Source of the DNA: Scatosoma sp002474405
GTDB taxonomy: Bacteria > Bacillota > Clostridia > Christensenellales > Borkfalkiaceae
Assembly (NCBI GenBank): GCA_937892545.1
Contig: CALAFO010000077.1
Coordinates: forward strand, 1-29,590
Direction: 5' to 3'
DNA length: 29,590 nucleotides
The notes below the pieces were generated by a model. It did not search any database and was not told the DNA's origin. It saw nothing but the letters and a program-made list of their open reading frames with translations. Positions 5,688-13,758 of the stretch are shown one piece after another. Numbering within the stretch: the stretch's first letter is position 1; every line of letters begins with the position of its first letter. The position numbers and the translations under genes are program-made.

Positions 5688-8453
5688 TCATATGCGGATT
5701 TCCGCTTTGCTGCCGCCCGACGGCATTTTGGTTACGACGATTTGTTTATCGATTTTTTCTTTCAGCTCGGATACGTGCGAAATGATTCCTACCAGCCTTT
5801 CCCCTTCCGACAACGAAGAAAGCGCCTTCATCGCCTGCGCAAGCGATTCTTCGTCCAGCGAGCCGAAGCCTTCGTCCACGAACATCGTATCCAGCCGGAT
5901 GCCGCCCGCGGACGATTGAATTTCATCGGACAAGCCCAGCGCGAGCGACAACGAAGCTTTGAACGCCTCGCCGCCAGAAAGCGTTTTTACGCTGCGCTCG
6001 CTGCCGTTGTAATGATCGATAACGTTTAAATCGAGTCCGCTCTGGCTTTTTTTGTCCTCTGCGGTTTCGCTGCGTTTCAGTTCGTACTGTCCGCCGGACA
6101 TCACCATGAAACGCACGTTGGCGCGGCTTACGATTCTGTCGAAATAATGCGCCTGCACGTATGTTTCCAGCATTACTTTTTCTTTGCCGCCGAGCGTGCC
6201 GTTCGCCGTATCGGAAAGGTTTCTTACAAAACGCCATTTCCGTTCGGTTTCCGCGACGACGCCGCTCTTTTCGCGGATGTTTTTCAGCGCCGTTTCGTTG
6301 GCGCCGAGGCGTATCGCCACCGCTTTTTTCCGTTCGTAGAGCTGCGTTTTTTCCGCCGCAAGCGCATCGCGCCGCGTTGTTTCCGCTTCTTCGTCCGTTT
6401 CCGTTTTATCCGCAAGATTTTTCTTCGCCGTTTCGATAGCCGCCTGATACCCGGCGATTTTCGTATCGCTTTCCCGCCGCGCTTTTTCCGCCGCTTCAAC
6501 GGCGGCTTCGATTTCCTTTTTTTTCTTTTCCGCCGCTTCCGTCGCCGCGCGCGCTTCCTCTTCCGAAGCGAATTGCAGCGCGCCGTTCAAATCGTTCACG
6601 CGCTTCTGATTTTCTGCGAGAGAAGCGTTGTTTCCTGCCACCTGTACGTTGATTTTCGCGATTTCGTCCCGATAACTGCGTAAATTTTTTTCGGCGGTTT
6701 CGATTTGCGTTTCCGCGGTGTTTTTTTGCCTGATTTTCGCTTCCGCGGCGGAAATTTGCGCCGAAAGCGTTTGCAGCGTTTCGCTGTTTTCACGCAAAGC
6801 CCGTTGCAGCGCGGGCGCGATTTCATCGAAGTCCTGCGCGCCGAACAACTGCTTCGCCTTCGTTTCCGCCGCCGCTTTTTTCTCCCTTAAAACGGCGTTT
6901 TTCTTGCCCGCTTCTTCGCTGGCGGAATTTGCCGCTTTTTCGGCGTTTTTGCACGCCGTATCCATAAAATCGAGCGTTTCTTTGGTGGGCGCGGCTTCGG
7001 GTTTGCACGCTTTTTTCGGGTGATTTACCGCGCCGCACACGGGGCACGGTTCGCCCTCTTTCAGCGTTTCCGCCAGAATGCCCGCCTGCGCGCTTAAATA
7101 CGCCGCGTTGCCCGCTTCGAACTTCTTTCTTCTCTCTTCGGCGGCGGCTAATTTTGCCTTAAAATCTTCCTGCGCGCGCGTTAATTTCTCCTCCGCCTCC
7201 GCGATTTCACGCAGAGCGGCGCGTAAATCATTTAACGCTTTGCTTTTTTCTTCCGCGGCATTGCGCGCCGAATCGAGCTCCGCTTTTTCCGCCGCGGCGT
7301 TCTGCAACGATTTCAGTTCTTCTTTTTTGTTCAGCAAATCGGCTTCGAGATTCTGCACGTATTTTTCGCCTTTTTCAAGCCGCTCTTTGCCATTCTGAAT
7401 CTCCGCGGAAAGCTTCGCGCAGTTTTCCGCCGCCTGCGCGCGCTCGCGGTAACGCGGCAGTTCCGCATTCAGTTTCGCCGCGGTTTTTCCGTATTCTTCA
7501 GCTTCGCCCGCGCGCTTTTTCGCTTCCTCTTCCGCCTTGGAAAGCGACTGATTTTCCGCGTTTTCCGCCGCAAGTTTTTCGCTTGCCTCTTTTAAGGCGA
7601 GTTCCGATTTCCGCCGCTCCTCCGCCCGTGCAAGACGTTTTTCGATTTCGATGAGTTCCTTTTCCGCGGCGGCGATTTTTCCGGCAAGCGATTTTTCCGT
7701 TTCTTCGTCCTCCGCGTTCAGCCGTTCCAGCAGCGGGATGATTTCGGAAACGGGCATGCCGTTTGTTTTTGCCTGTTCCAGCGTGCCCGCAAACGCGCTT
7801 TCGCCGCCGCAGACAATCCCTCCGACGTACTGCCGTATGCTATCCTCCGCCGCCTTGCACGCGCCGCCGAGTTCGTCCGCCGCCGTTTTCAGCGACTTTT
7901 GCAGACGGGAAAAACTCTGCGTGTTGAAAAGCTTCTGAAAAATTTTTTTCCGCTCGTCGGTGGAAGCAAGCAGCAGTTTTAAAAAATCGCCCTGCGCAAT
8001 CATCGCAATCTGCGAAAACTGGTTGCGGTCTATGCCCATAATCTCCGCAATCGCCCTGTCCACTTCTTTTACTTTGGTAATCACTCGCCCGTCCGGATAA
8101 ACGAGCTCCGCATCCGCCTTTTCGGTGGTGGTGCCTTCGCCTCGCGTTTTCTGCCGCTCGTATTCCGGGTTGCGGCGGACGGTATACGTTTCGCCGCGAT
8201 AAGCGAACACCAGTTCCGCAAACGTAGGCGTTGCCGCGTCGGCGTACTGCGAGCGGAACATGCCCGTTTCGCGGTTATCGCCGCTCGGCTGCCCGTACAG
8301 CGCGAACGCGATCGCGTCGAAAATCGTGGTTTTCCCCGCGCCCGTATCGCCCGTAATCAGATACAAGCCGCTTGTGCCCAGTTTATCGAGTTCCAGCACC
8401 GTTTTCCCCGCGTACGGACCGAACGCGGACATCGTTAATTTTATCGGTCTCAT
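5688..8453 (-). CDS. sbcC: Exonuclease SbcCD subunit C (SMC-like ATPase)
   Basis: SbcC is the Rad50-type ATPase that partners the SbcD nuclease to cut hairpins, cruciforms and blocked double-strand ends. The 921-residue protein has the full architecture: Walker A GDTGAGKT at residues 35-42, a long Ala/Glu/Lys-rich coiled coil, the zinc hook CPVC at residues 470-473, a returning coiled coil, then the ABC signature LSGGEAFK and Walker B LDTMFVDEGFGSLDEE near the C-terminus. The length is slightly below the usual ~1000 residues, consistent with a shorter coil. The start ATG (8453) overlaps the sbcD stop by 4 bases (ATGA), the classic translational coupling of this pair. A palindrome-cutting enzyme bordering a hairpin-rich element is a curious neighbour but probably coincidental. 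Confidence 0.97.
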   Translation of the reverse strand: MRPIKLTMSAFGPYAGKTVLELDKLGTSGLYLITGDTGAGKTTIFDAIAFALYGQPSGDNRETGMFRSQYADAATPTFAELVFAYRGETYTVRRNPEYERQKTRGEGTTTEKADAELVYPDGRVITKVKEVDRAIAEIMGIDRNQFSQIAMIAQGDFLKLLLASTDERKKIFQKLFNTQSFSRLQKSLKTAADELGGACKAAEDSIRQYVGGIVCGGESAFAGTLEQAKTNGMPVSEIIPLLERLNAEDEETEKSLAGKIAAAEKELIEIEKRLARAEERRKSELALKEASEKLAAENAENQSLSKAEEEAKKRAGEAEEYGKTAAKLNAELPRYRERAQAAENCAKLSAEIQNGKERLEKGEKYVQNLEADLLNKKEELKSLQNAAAEKAELDSARNAAEEKSKALNDLRAALREIAEAEEKLTRAQEDFKAKLAAAEERRKKFEAGNAAYLSAQAGILAETLKEGEPCPVCGAVNHPKKACKPEAAPTKETLDFMDTACKNAEKAANSASEEAGKKNAVLREKKAAAETKAKQLFGAQDFDEIAPALQRALRENSETLQTLSAQISAAEAKIRQKNTAETQIETAEKNLRSYRDEIAKINVQVAGNNASLAENQKRVNDLNGALQFASEEEARAATEAAEKKKKEIEAAVEAAEKARRESDTKIAGYQAAIETAKKNLADKTETDEEAETTRRDALAAEKTQLYERKKAVAIRLGANETALKNIREKSGVVAETERKWRFVRNLSDTANGTLGGKEKVMLETYVQAHYFDRIVSRANVRFMVMSGGQYELKRSETAEDKKSQSGLDLNVIDHYNGSERSVKTLSGGEAFKASLSLALGLSDEIQSSAGGIRLDTMFVDEGFGSLDEESLAQAMKALSSLSEGERLVGIISHVSELKEKIDKQIVVTKMPSGGSKAEIRI

Positions 8454-9589
8454 GAATTTTCCTCCCCGTCCCGTTCGATGAGTTTCCGCACGAACGCGGT
8501 TTGCTCTTCGTCCATCGGCGCGCCGTTCTGTTTTTCGTAAAATTCCGCAAACAATTCCAGCGGCGTTTTCTTTTCCGCTTCCGTCGCGGCTCCCAAATTT
8601 GTGCGGCTGCGCGTGCGCGCGTTATCGTAGGAAAGCGTCATTAAATTGCGGTAAATAATCCTGAGCTTCGCCATGGCTTCGGGGACGTCCGTTTCGTCGG
8701 TAAGCGTGATGTGCAGATAATCGGCAGGATACGACGTGTTTTCGTAAAAGCTACGGGCGGCGATTTCTTCGTACGTGCCCCTGACTTCGCGCATTTCGTG
8801 CAGCGGAACGAGCGGCACCGTACGAACGGTAAGCGAGCCTTTTTCTTTCAGCTCCGCCACGGTAACGGATTTTTGCTGATTCGCTTCCGAAAACGAGTAT
8901 TTGAGCGGCGTGCCGCAGTATCTGACTCGCTGCGACGATACGTTCTGCGCGCCGTGGATATGCCCCAGCGCCACGTAATCGAAACCGTCGAATACGGACG
9001 AATCCACGTTATCCGTGCCGCCGACGGAAATTTCTTCGGAATCGCACCGCGCGGCGCCCGTAACGAACTGATGCGTGATGAGCACGTTGCGCTCTGCGAA
9101 ATTCACGTGCATGCCGCCGATTGCCGTACGCAACGCGTCGGTATACGATTCGATCGGTTCGTCCGGGAAGAAACGGCGCACGTTGGCGGGTTTGACGAAA
9201 GGCAGCATATAGAGGTTGAGTTTTCCGTATTCGTCCGAAAGGGCGAGCGGCTGCACCGCGCCCGTGTAGGCGGGGGAGATATGAATGCCGCTGGCGTCGA
9301 TCAGGCGGTTGCAGAACGCCAGACGTTCGGGCGAATCGTGATTGCCGCCGATGACGAACGCGGGAATTTTTCTTTCCGCCAGTTTCACCAGAAAATCGTC
9401 GAACAGCTCCACCGCCTCTACGGGGGGCACCGATTTATCGTATACGTCCCCGGCAATCAGAACGCCGTCCGGGCTCTCGCCGTCGATGATTTGCAGAATC
9501 TGCGCAAGAATAAACCGCTGATCGGCAAGCATCGGAAATTCGTTTACGCGTTTGCCGAGATGCAAATCGGATAAATGGATCAACTTCAT
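8450..9589 (-). CDS. sbcD: Exonuclease SbcCD subunit D (Mre11-type nuclease)
   Basis: This 379-residue protein is the manganese-dependent nuclease of the SbcCD complex. The start is set at ATG 9589 (MKLIHLSDLHLGKRV), behind GAGGAAAG. A longer open frame upstream lacks family similarity. Metallophosphoesterase motifs are in order: DLHLG with the first metal ligands, IAGDVYD, GGNHDSPERL, ITHQFV, and ALGHIHGAQN. The C-terminal part (~residues 270-379) is the capping region. The gene follows the helicase gene after 32 bases and overlaps sbcC by 4 bases. It is expected to be in the same transcript, driven by the promoter at 11015-11043. Confidence 0.97.
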   Translation of the reverse strand: MKLIHLSDLHLGKRVNEFPMLADQRFILAQILQIIDGESPDGVLIAGDVYDKSVPPVEAVELFDDFLVKLAERKIPAFVIGGNHDSPERLAFCNRLIDASGIHISPAYTGAVQPLALSDEYGKLNLYMLPFVKPANVRRFFPDEPIESYTDALRTAIGGMHVNFAERNVLITHQFVTGAARCDSEEISVGGTDNVDSSVFDGFDYVALGHIHGAQNVSSQRVRYCGTPLKYSFSEANQQKSVTVAELKEKGSLTVRTVPLVPLHEMREVRGTYEEIAARSFYENTSYPADYLHITLTDETDVPEAMAKLRIIYRNLMTLSYDNARTRSRTNLGAATEAEKKTPLELFAEFYEKQNGAPMDEEQTAFVRKLIERDGEENS

Positions 9590-9621
9590 GTTTCTTTCCT
9601 CACGTTGTTTTTTCCGCGCGT

Positions 9622-10980
9622 TCAGCGCACGATAAGCAGCTTTTCTTTCGCGCGGGTTACCGCCGTATACAGCCAGCGCCGCCGCTCTTCGCCGAACACG
9701 TAAGATTCGTCGAACACGATGACGTAATTGAATTCGGAGCCCTGCGCTTTGTGGCAGGTGATAGCGTAGGCGAATTCGAAGCGGCACACGGGTTCGTCCC
9801 GCACGATTTTCTTTTTGGCAAGCGCGCGGAAATCCGCTTCGTGCGCAAACGTGCCGTCGGAAAACTCCATCGCCCGATCGCCGTAAAAATAACGGTAGTC
9901 GCCGCTTCTGAAAATGCCCGTATCGAACGGCACGCGCACGCTGCCCGCAAGAAAGTCCGGGTAAAAATCCATGGAAGCAAGCCCTTTGCCCTCGCGCCGC
10001 ACGTTTTCGGCAAAGCCGATGACGCCGTTCACAAGGAAAAATTTGTTGCTTTTATCCAGCGGCTTTTCCCAGTCGTTCAGCGTGCACACCAGCTTTTCGC
10101 CGTCCTGAGGCAGCAAGCCGTCGTATTCCTTATAGCCGCGGATTTCCTCGTTCAGGGCGTTTCTCGTGGTGTTTTTGCCGCAGATGACCTGATCGGCGGC
10201 GAGAAGAAATTTTTCGCGTTTTTCGCCCGTGAACTGCGCGCGCGGCACAATCAGCACTTTTCCGCCGTAATTGCCGTACGGAAGATACCTGCCTTCCCGC
10301 GCGGCGTGCGCCACCGCCAGAATCGGGTTATCCTCCGCCTGCCGCACGATTTCCGTAAGCGCGTAATCCACGTGCGACAACACGATGTTTTCGCCGCGCA
10401 CGGGCGGAAGCTGCGCTTTATCGCCGCAGAACAGGCACTTCACGCCGAACGCCAGAACGTCGTTCAGAAGAGTTTCGTCCACCATCGAAGCTTCGTCGAT
10501 GATAATCAGTTTTATTTTTTCGTCGATTTTTTCGCGCCGCACGAAGCGCGGGCGATCGGGGCGGATGATTTCGCCGTTTTCGTCCACGTCGAAATCGTTT
10601 TCGTCGATGGTATAAATCAACGAATGTACCGTGCCCGCGGGCGTGCCGTTTCTCACCAGTACCGCCGCGGCTTTGCCCGTGGGCGCCACAAACACCGCCT
10701 CTTCACCCGGCTGCAGATTCAACGCATATTTCACCGCGTGCGTGATGAGAAACGTTTTGCCCGTGCCCGCGTAGCCGGAAAGCACGAAAATCTGCCGCGC
10801 TTCGTTGAAAAACCATTGCGAAATCGCTTCTTCCGCGGCGCGCTGCCCTTCGGTGAGCGACCACGCGCACGTTTCTTCTTCCGTTTTCGCCGCAGGCGCC
10901 GCCTCGGTTTTCAAAGGCGCGGAACGGGGCGCCGACGGGGTTTTTTCTGCAATTTTTCTTTGCTTTTGTTCTTTGGGCAT
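9622..10980 (-). CDS. Compact RecD/Dda-like superfamily 1 DNA helicase
   Basis: This 452-residue protein starts at ATG 10980 behind GGAGG (7-base spacing). The longer open frame would begin with an unsupported leader. After a ~40-residue Lys/Pro/Ala-rich tail comes a helicase core: motif I GYAGTGKT (69-76), motif II IIIDEASMVDE, motif III CGDKAQLPPV, motif V YAITCHKAQGSEF, and motif VI YTAVTRAKEKL at the C-terminus. This matches the RecD2/Dda class of 5'-to-3' helicases but lacks the long N-terminal domain of RecD2. It resembles the small phage-type Dda enzymes. It is the first gene of the operon with sbcD and sbcC, which suggests joint processing of DNA ends or stalled forks. Confidence 0.88.
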   Translation of the reverse strand: MPKEQKQRKIAEKTPSAPRSAPLKTEAAPAAKTEEETCAWSLTEGQRAAEEAISQWFFNEARQIFVLSGYAGTGKTFLITHAVKYALNLQPGEEAVFVAPTGKAAAVLVRNGTPAGTVHSLIYTIDENDFDVDENGEIIRPDRPRFVRREKIDEKIKLIIIDEASMVDETLLNDVLAFGVKCLFCGDKAQLPPVRGENIVLSHVDYALTEIVRQAEDNPILAVAHAAREGRYLPYGNYGGKVLIVPRAQFTGEKREKFLLAADQVICGKNTTRNALNEEIRGYKEYDGLLPQDGEKLVCTLNDWEKPLDKSNKFFLVNGVIGFAENVRREGKGLASMDFYPDFLAGSVRVPFDTGIFRSGDYRYFYGDRAMEFSDGTFAHEADFRALAKKKIVRDEPVCRFEFAYAITCHKAQGSEFNYVIVFDESYVFGEERRRWLYTAVTRAKEKLLIVR

Positions 10981-11014
10981 CGCCGCGCCTCCGATTTTTG
11001 ATACGAACGATATC

Positions 11015-11043
11015 ATTATATCATACGCTTGCGGAAAAATCAA
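11015..11043 (-). promoter_or_regulatory. Sigma-A promoter of helicase-sbcDC operon
   Basis: On the - strand TTGATT (11043-11038) and TATAAT (11020-11015) are separated by 17 bases. The ATG at 10980 lies about 28 nt downstream of the predicted start. Confidence 0.75.
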
Positions 11044-11081
11044 GAAGATACGAACGTTTGTTTTGCAAAAACGGAAAAAGT

Positions 11082-11109
11082 AAACCCTTTGCGGCAAGGC
11101 AAAGGGTTT
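11082..11109 (-). terminator. Terminator of the hydrogenase operon
   Basis: AAACCCTTTGC (11082-11092) and GCAAAGGGTTT (11099-11109) form a perfect 11-bp stem with a six-base loop. On - it is followed by TACTTTTTCC. It lies 10 bases after the hydrogenase stop and separates the hydrogenase operon from the helicase promoter. Confidence 0.85.
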
Positions 11110-11119
11110 TTGAAAACGG

Positions 11120-12550
11120 TCAAATATTTTTCAGCATGGAAACGGCGTCGGAAATCGTCTTTTCGTACGCCTGCATACCGTATTTATCCACTTCGGCTTT
11201 GTTCTTTTCGCCGTGCGTCAGGCACCCGGCGCCGCCGATACAGCCGCCCACGCACGCCATGCCTTCGATGAAGTTGGCGTCCAGCAGGTTTTTGCTCTTT
11301 TTCAGCAGCGCGATTTTGCAAGCTTCGATGCCGTCGCACGAGCAGGCTTTCAGCGCGAAATCCGTGAGCCCCTGTTCTTTCAGTCCTTCCGCAACGGCGT
11401 CGGAAAGTCCGCCGCAACGGGCGAAAATTCTGCCGAAATACGAAGCGTTATCCAGCACGCCTTCGGGAAGAGTAGTGATGTCGATATCGCGGCTGTCGAA
11501 CAGCGCCTGCAGTTCTTCGAACGTCATCGCCGCGTCCACGTATTCCTTTACGCCCTCTTTCTGCACTTCGGCTTTCTTTGCCGTGCAGGGACCGATGAAT
11601 ACCACTTTGCAGGGCGCTTCGTGCTCTTTGATGTATTTGGAAATAGCGCCCATAGGCGAAAGATTGTGCGATACGTAAGGCAGCAGCTGCGGGAAATTCT
11701 TCTGAATATACGATACGAACGCCGGGCAGCAGCTGCTGGTCAGGAAGCCTTTTTCGGCAAGTTCTTTCGATTCCGCCTGCGCCACCATATCCGCGCCGAG
11801 CGCCGCTTCGATCACGGTGTAGAAGCCGAGTTCTTTCAAGCCCGTAATCACCTGACCGAGTTTCGCATACGTGAACTGGCTGGAAATGGACGGAGCCACC
11901 ACGGCGTACACTTTGTACTTCGTGTTGTTTTCGCTGCCCTTGATCATATCGATCACGTCCAGAATAAACGACTTATCTGTGATGGCGCCGAAGGGGCACT
12001 GATAAACGCACGCGCCGCACGCGATACATTTATCGTTATTGATGCACGCCTGTTTTTCTTCGCCCATCGAAATGGCTTTCACTTTGCACGCCGTTTCGCA
12101 CGGGCGCTTGTAATCGTGAATCGCGCTGTAAGGGCACACTTTCGCGCAGGCGCCGCATTCCTTGCACTTCGTTTTATCGATGTGCGCCACGTGATTTTCG
12201 TCGAACGTAATCGCGCCGAAGCGGCATACGTCCTCGCAGCGGTGCGCAAGGCAGCCGCGGCAGGAATTGGTTACTTCGTAACCGCCCATCGGGCATTCGT
12301 CGCAGGCGATATCGATAACTTCGATGACGTTCGGTTTATCGTTATCCAGCCCCATGGCGATGCGCACGCGCTCCGCCAGAATCGCGCGTTCCTTATAAAC
12401 GCAGCAACGCATCGTGGGAATTTTTCCGGGAACGATGGTTTTGGGGATGTCGATCGCGGTTTGCGCAAGTCTGCCCGCCCACGCTTCGCGCGCGACTTCG
12501 CGCAGAACTTTGTACTTTAAATGTTGCACTTTGGTATCGAATTTTCTCAT
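11120..12550 (-). CDS. Monomeric [FeFe]-hydrogenase, group B type
   Basis: This 476-residue protein starts at ATG 12550 behind AAGGAAG. Cys-rich 4Fe-4S ferredoxin motifs occupy residues ~83-187 (for example CKECGACAKVCP and CIACGACVYQCP). The H-cluster domain follows: L1 TSSCCPAF with Cys274/Cys275, L2 GPCTAKKAE with Cys322, and L3 EGMACVGGCIGG with Cys433/Cys437. All four H-cluster ligands and the extra L1 cysteine used for proton transfer are present. L2 has Gly where the prototype group A enzymes have Met (MPC). The N-terminus (FDTKVQHLKYKVL) and this motif set suggest the group B class found in clostridia, whose physiological direction is poorly known. It is the last gene of the operon with the sensory hydrogenase, so it may be that system's output or a second redox partner. 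Confidence 0.88.
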   Translation of the reverse strand: MRKFDTKVQHLKYKVLREVAREAWAGRLAQTAIDIPKTIVPGKIPTMRCCVYKERAILAERVRIAMGLDNDKPNVIEVIDIACDECPMGGYEVTNSCRGCLAHRCEDVCRFGAITFDENHVAHIDKTKCKECGACAKVCPYSAIHDYKRPCETACKVKAISMGEEKQACINNDKCIACGACVYQCPFGAITDKSFILDVIDMIKGSENNTKYKVYAVVAPSISSQFTYAKLGQVITGLKELGFYTVIEAALGADMVAQAESKELAEKGFLTSSCCPAFVSYIQKNFPQLLPYVSHNLSPMGAISKYIKEHEAPCKVVFIGPCTAKKAEVQKEGVKEYVDAAMTFEELQALFDSRDIDITTLPEGVLDNASYFGRIFARCGGLSDAVAEGLKEQGLTDFALKACSCDGIEACKIALLKKSKNLLDANFIEGMACVGGCIGGAGCLTHGEKNKAEVDKYGMQAYEKTISDAVSMLKNI

Positions 12551-12585
12551 AACGGTTTCTTCCTTTATGTTAGTTGTCTCTGGTT

Positions 12586-13758
12586 TTAAAAATAACTCAC
12601 CTTGATCCGCTTGCCCATTTTTTTCAGGCACTCCGAAAGTTCGGATACAAGATTCATTTTAATATTGAAATTGATCGGCAGATCGGGGTTCTGATGCGCC
12701 GGGTTCACCGCCCTGCCCACATAGAAATTGATGTCCGTCGCCTCTTCGAACAGAAGCCTTGCTATCAGCGAAGCGCCGTCGCGCGAGAAGCTCCACTTTT
12801 CGTACAGCTCGTTATCTTTCAGCGCGTCTTTGGCGTATTCCACCACTTTGTTCACGGTGATTACCCCCTCGGTAACGAGGTCTACCCCTTCGATGGAGGC
12901 AATGGGCGGCACGTCGCTTTTTTCAAAGTTTAAACTTGCCACCACGGGCTTGCCGAGATATTTCGCCGCGATGGACGCCGTAGTGCCGCCGCATACGATA
13001 TGTTTGCCCTCTTTCGAAAAGAACAGCGACATCATTCTGTCGGCGTCGTCGGGATTTCTCGGCGGACCGAACAGAAGGTTCATCGGCTCGCGCTTTCTCA
13101 CGCGGATGACGCACGCCGTGGCGTCGTCGCCGGGCTGCCCGCCGTACAGACGGTTGCATTCGTCCACCAGAATGGTGGAAAGCGTTTTCGCCGTATATCC
13201 CACGGTAACGAGAGGCACCATAAAATCGGCGATGTCCTCGCGCTTCCAGCCGAAATTATACTGATTGCCGAGCCCCGCGTGCGGGCAGCCGTCGCTCATC
13301 GCGATGAACACGTCGCCGTCGCGCAGGGAAACCGACGACTGATAGATGGTTTTGCCGCCCACGCTGGTTTCGCGGCGGGGATAATCGTACAAGGCGCCGG
13401 CGCGGGTCATAATCACCTGCGGGATATCGAATTCGATGATCTGCGCCGTTTCGTCGTTGACGATATGCACGATGGTGAAAGTGGAATACGCCACGCCGCG
13501 CACCGAACATACGGGCAGCGTTGCCGCGATGGTGGAAACGCAATCTTCCACGGAAAGCCCCTCCGCCATCATCGTGGAGATGATTTTGGCGGTAAGCGTG
13601 GATAAAATGCTGGCTTTCACGCCGCTTCCCAGCCCGTCCGCAAGCACCACCACCGAGGAATTTTCGCCCTCTTCCACCACGTCTACGTGGTCGCCGCATA
13701 GCTGCTCGCCGAAGTGATTCACGCTTTTATATCCCACGTCTACGCATAAATCATTCAT
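12586..13758 (-). CDS. PP2C/SpoIIE-type serine phosphatase with C-terminal extension
   Basis: This 390-residue protein starts at ATG 13758, overlapping the sensory hydrogenase gene by 8 bases, with AAGGAG inside that gene. Residues 1-222 form a SpoIIE-like PP2C domain. Metal-binding acidic residues are seen at LADGLGSG (Asp41), AMSDGCPHAG (Asp156) and GDDATACVIRV (Asp211/Asp212). Residues ~223-390 are an extra domain that starts at PMNLLFGPPRNPDDAD and contains a glycine-rich IVCGGTTASI stretch. I cannot name this extension. No membrane segment or HAMP domain is present, so the enzyme should be cytosolic. The tight coupling to the PAS-hydrogenase gene says it dephosphorylates a protein in response to that sensor. 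The substrate is unknown, and no kinase or anti-sigma factor gene is nearby. Confidence 0.87.
   Translation of the reverse strand: MNDLCVDVGYKSVNHFGEQLCGDHVDVVEEGENSSVVVLADGLGSGVKASILSTLTAKIISTMMAEGLSVEDCVSTIAATLPVCSVRGVAYSTFTIVHIVNDETAQIIEFDIPQVIMTRAGALYDYPRRETSVGGKTIYQSSVSLRDGDVFIAMSDGCPHAGLGNQYNFGWKREDIADFMVPLVTVGYTAKTLSTILVDECNRLYGGQPGDDATACVIRVRKREPMNLLFGPPRNPDDADRMMSLFFSKEGKHIVCGGTTASIAAKYLGKPVVASLNFEKSDVPPIASIEGVDLVTEGVITVNKVVEYAKDALKDNELYEKWSFSRDGASLIARLLFEEATDINFYVGRAVNPAHQNPDLPINFNIKMNLVSELSECLKKMGKRIKVSYF

Noticed and set aside
5688..8453. Many long open frames on the + strand across the sbcC gene
   Set aside because: They are antisense shadows of a GC-rich, Ala/Glu/Lys-biased coiled-coil gene. 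None has family motifs or a ribosome site.
9751..11001. 416-residue open frame on + opposite the helicase
   Set aside because: Antisense to a well-supported helicase with all motifs, and no start signal.
11213..12520. 435-residue open frame on + opposite the group B hydrogenase
   Set aside because: It is fully antisense to a gene with clear cysteine motifs. Its composition (Arg, His, Phe-rich) is that of a shadow frame.
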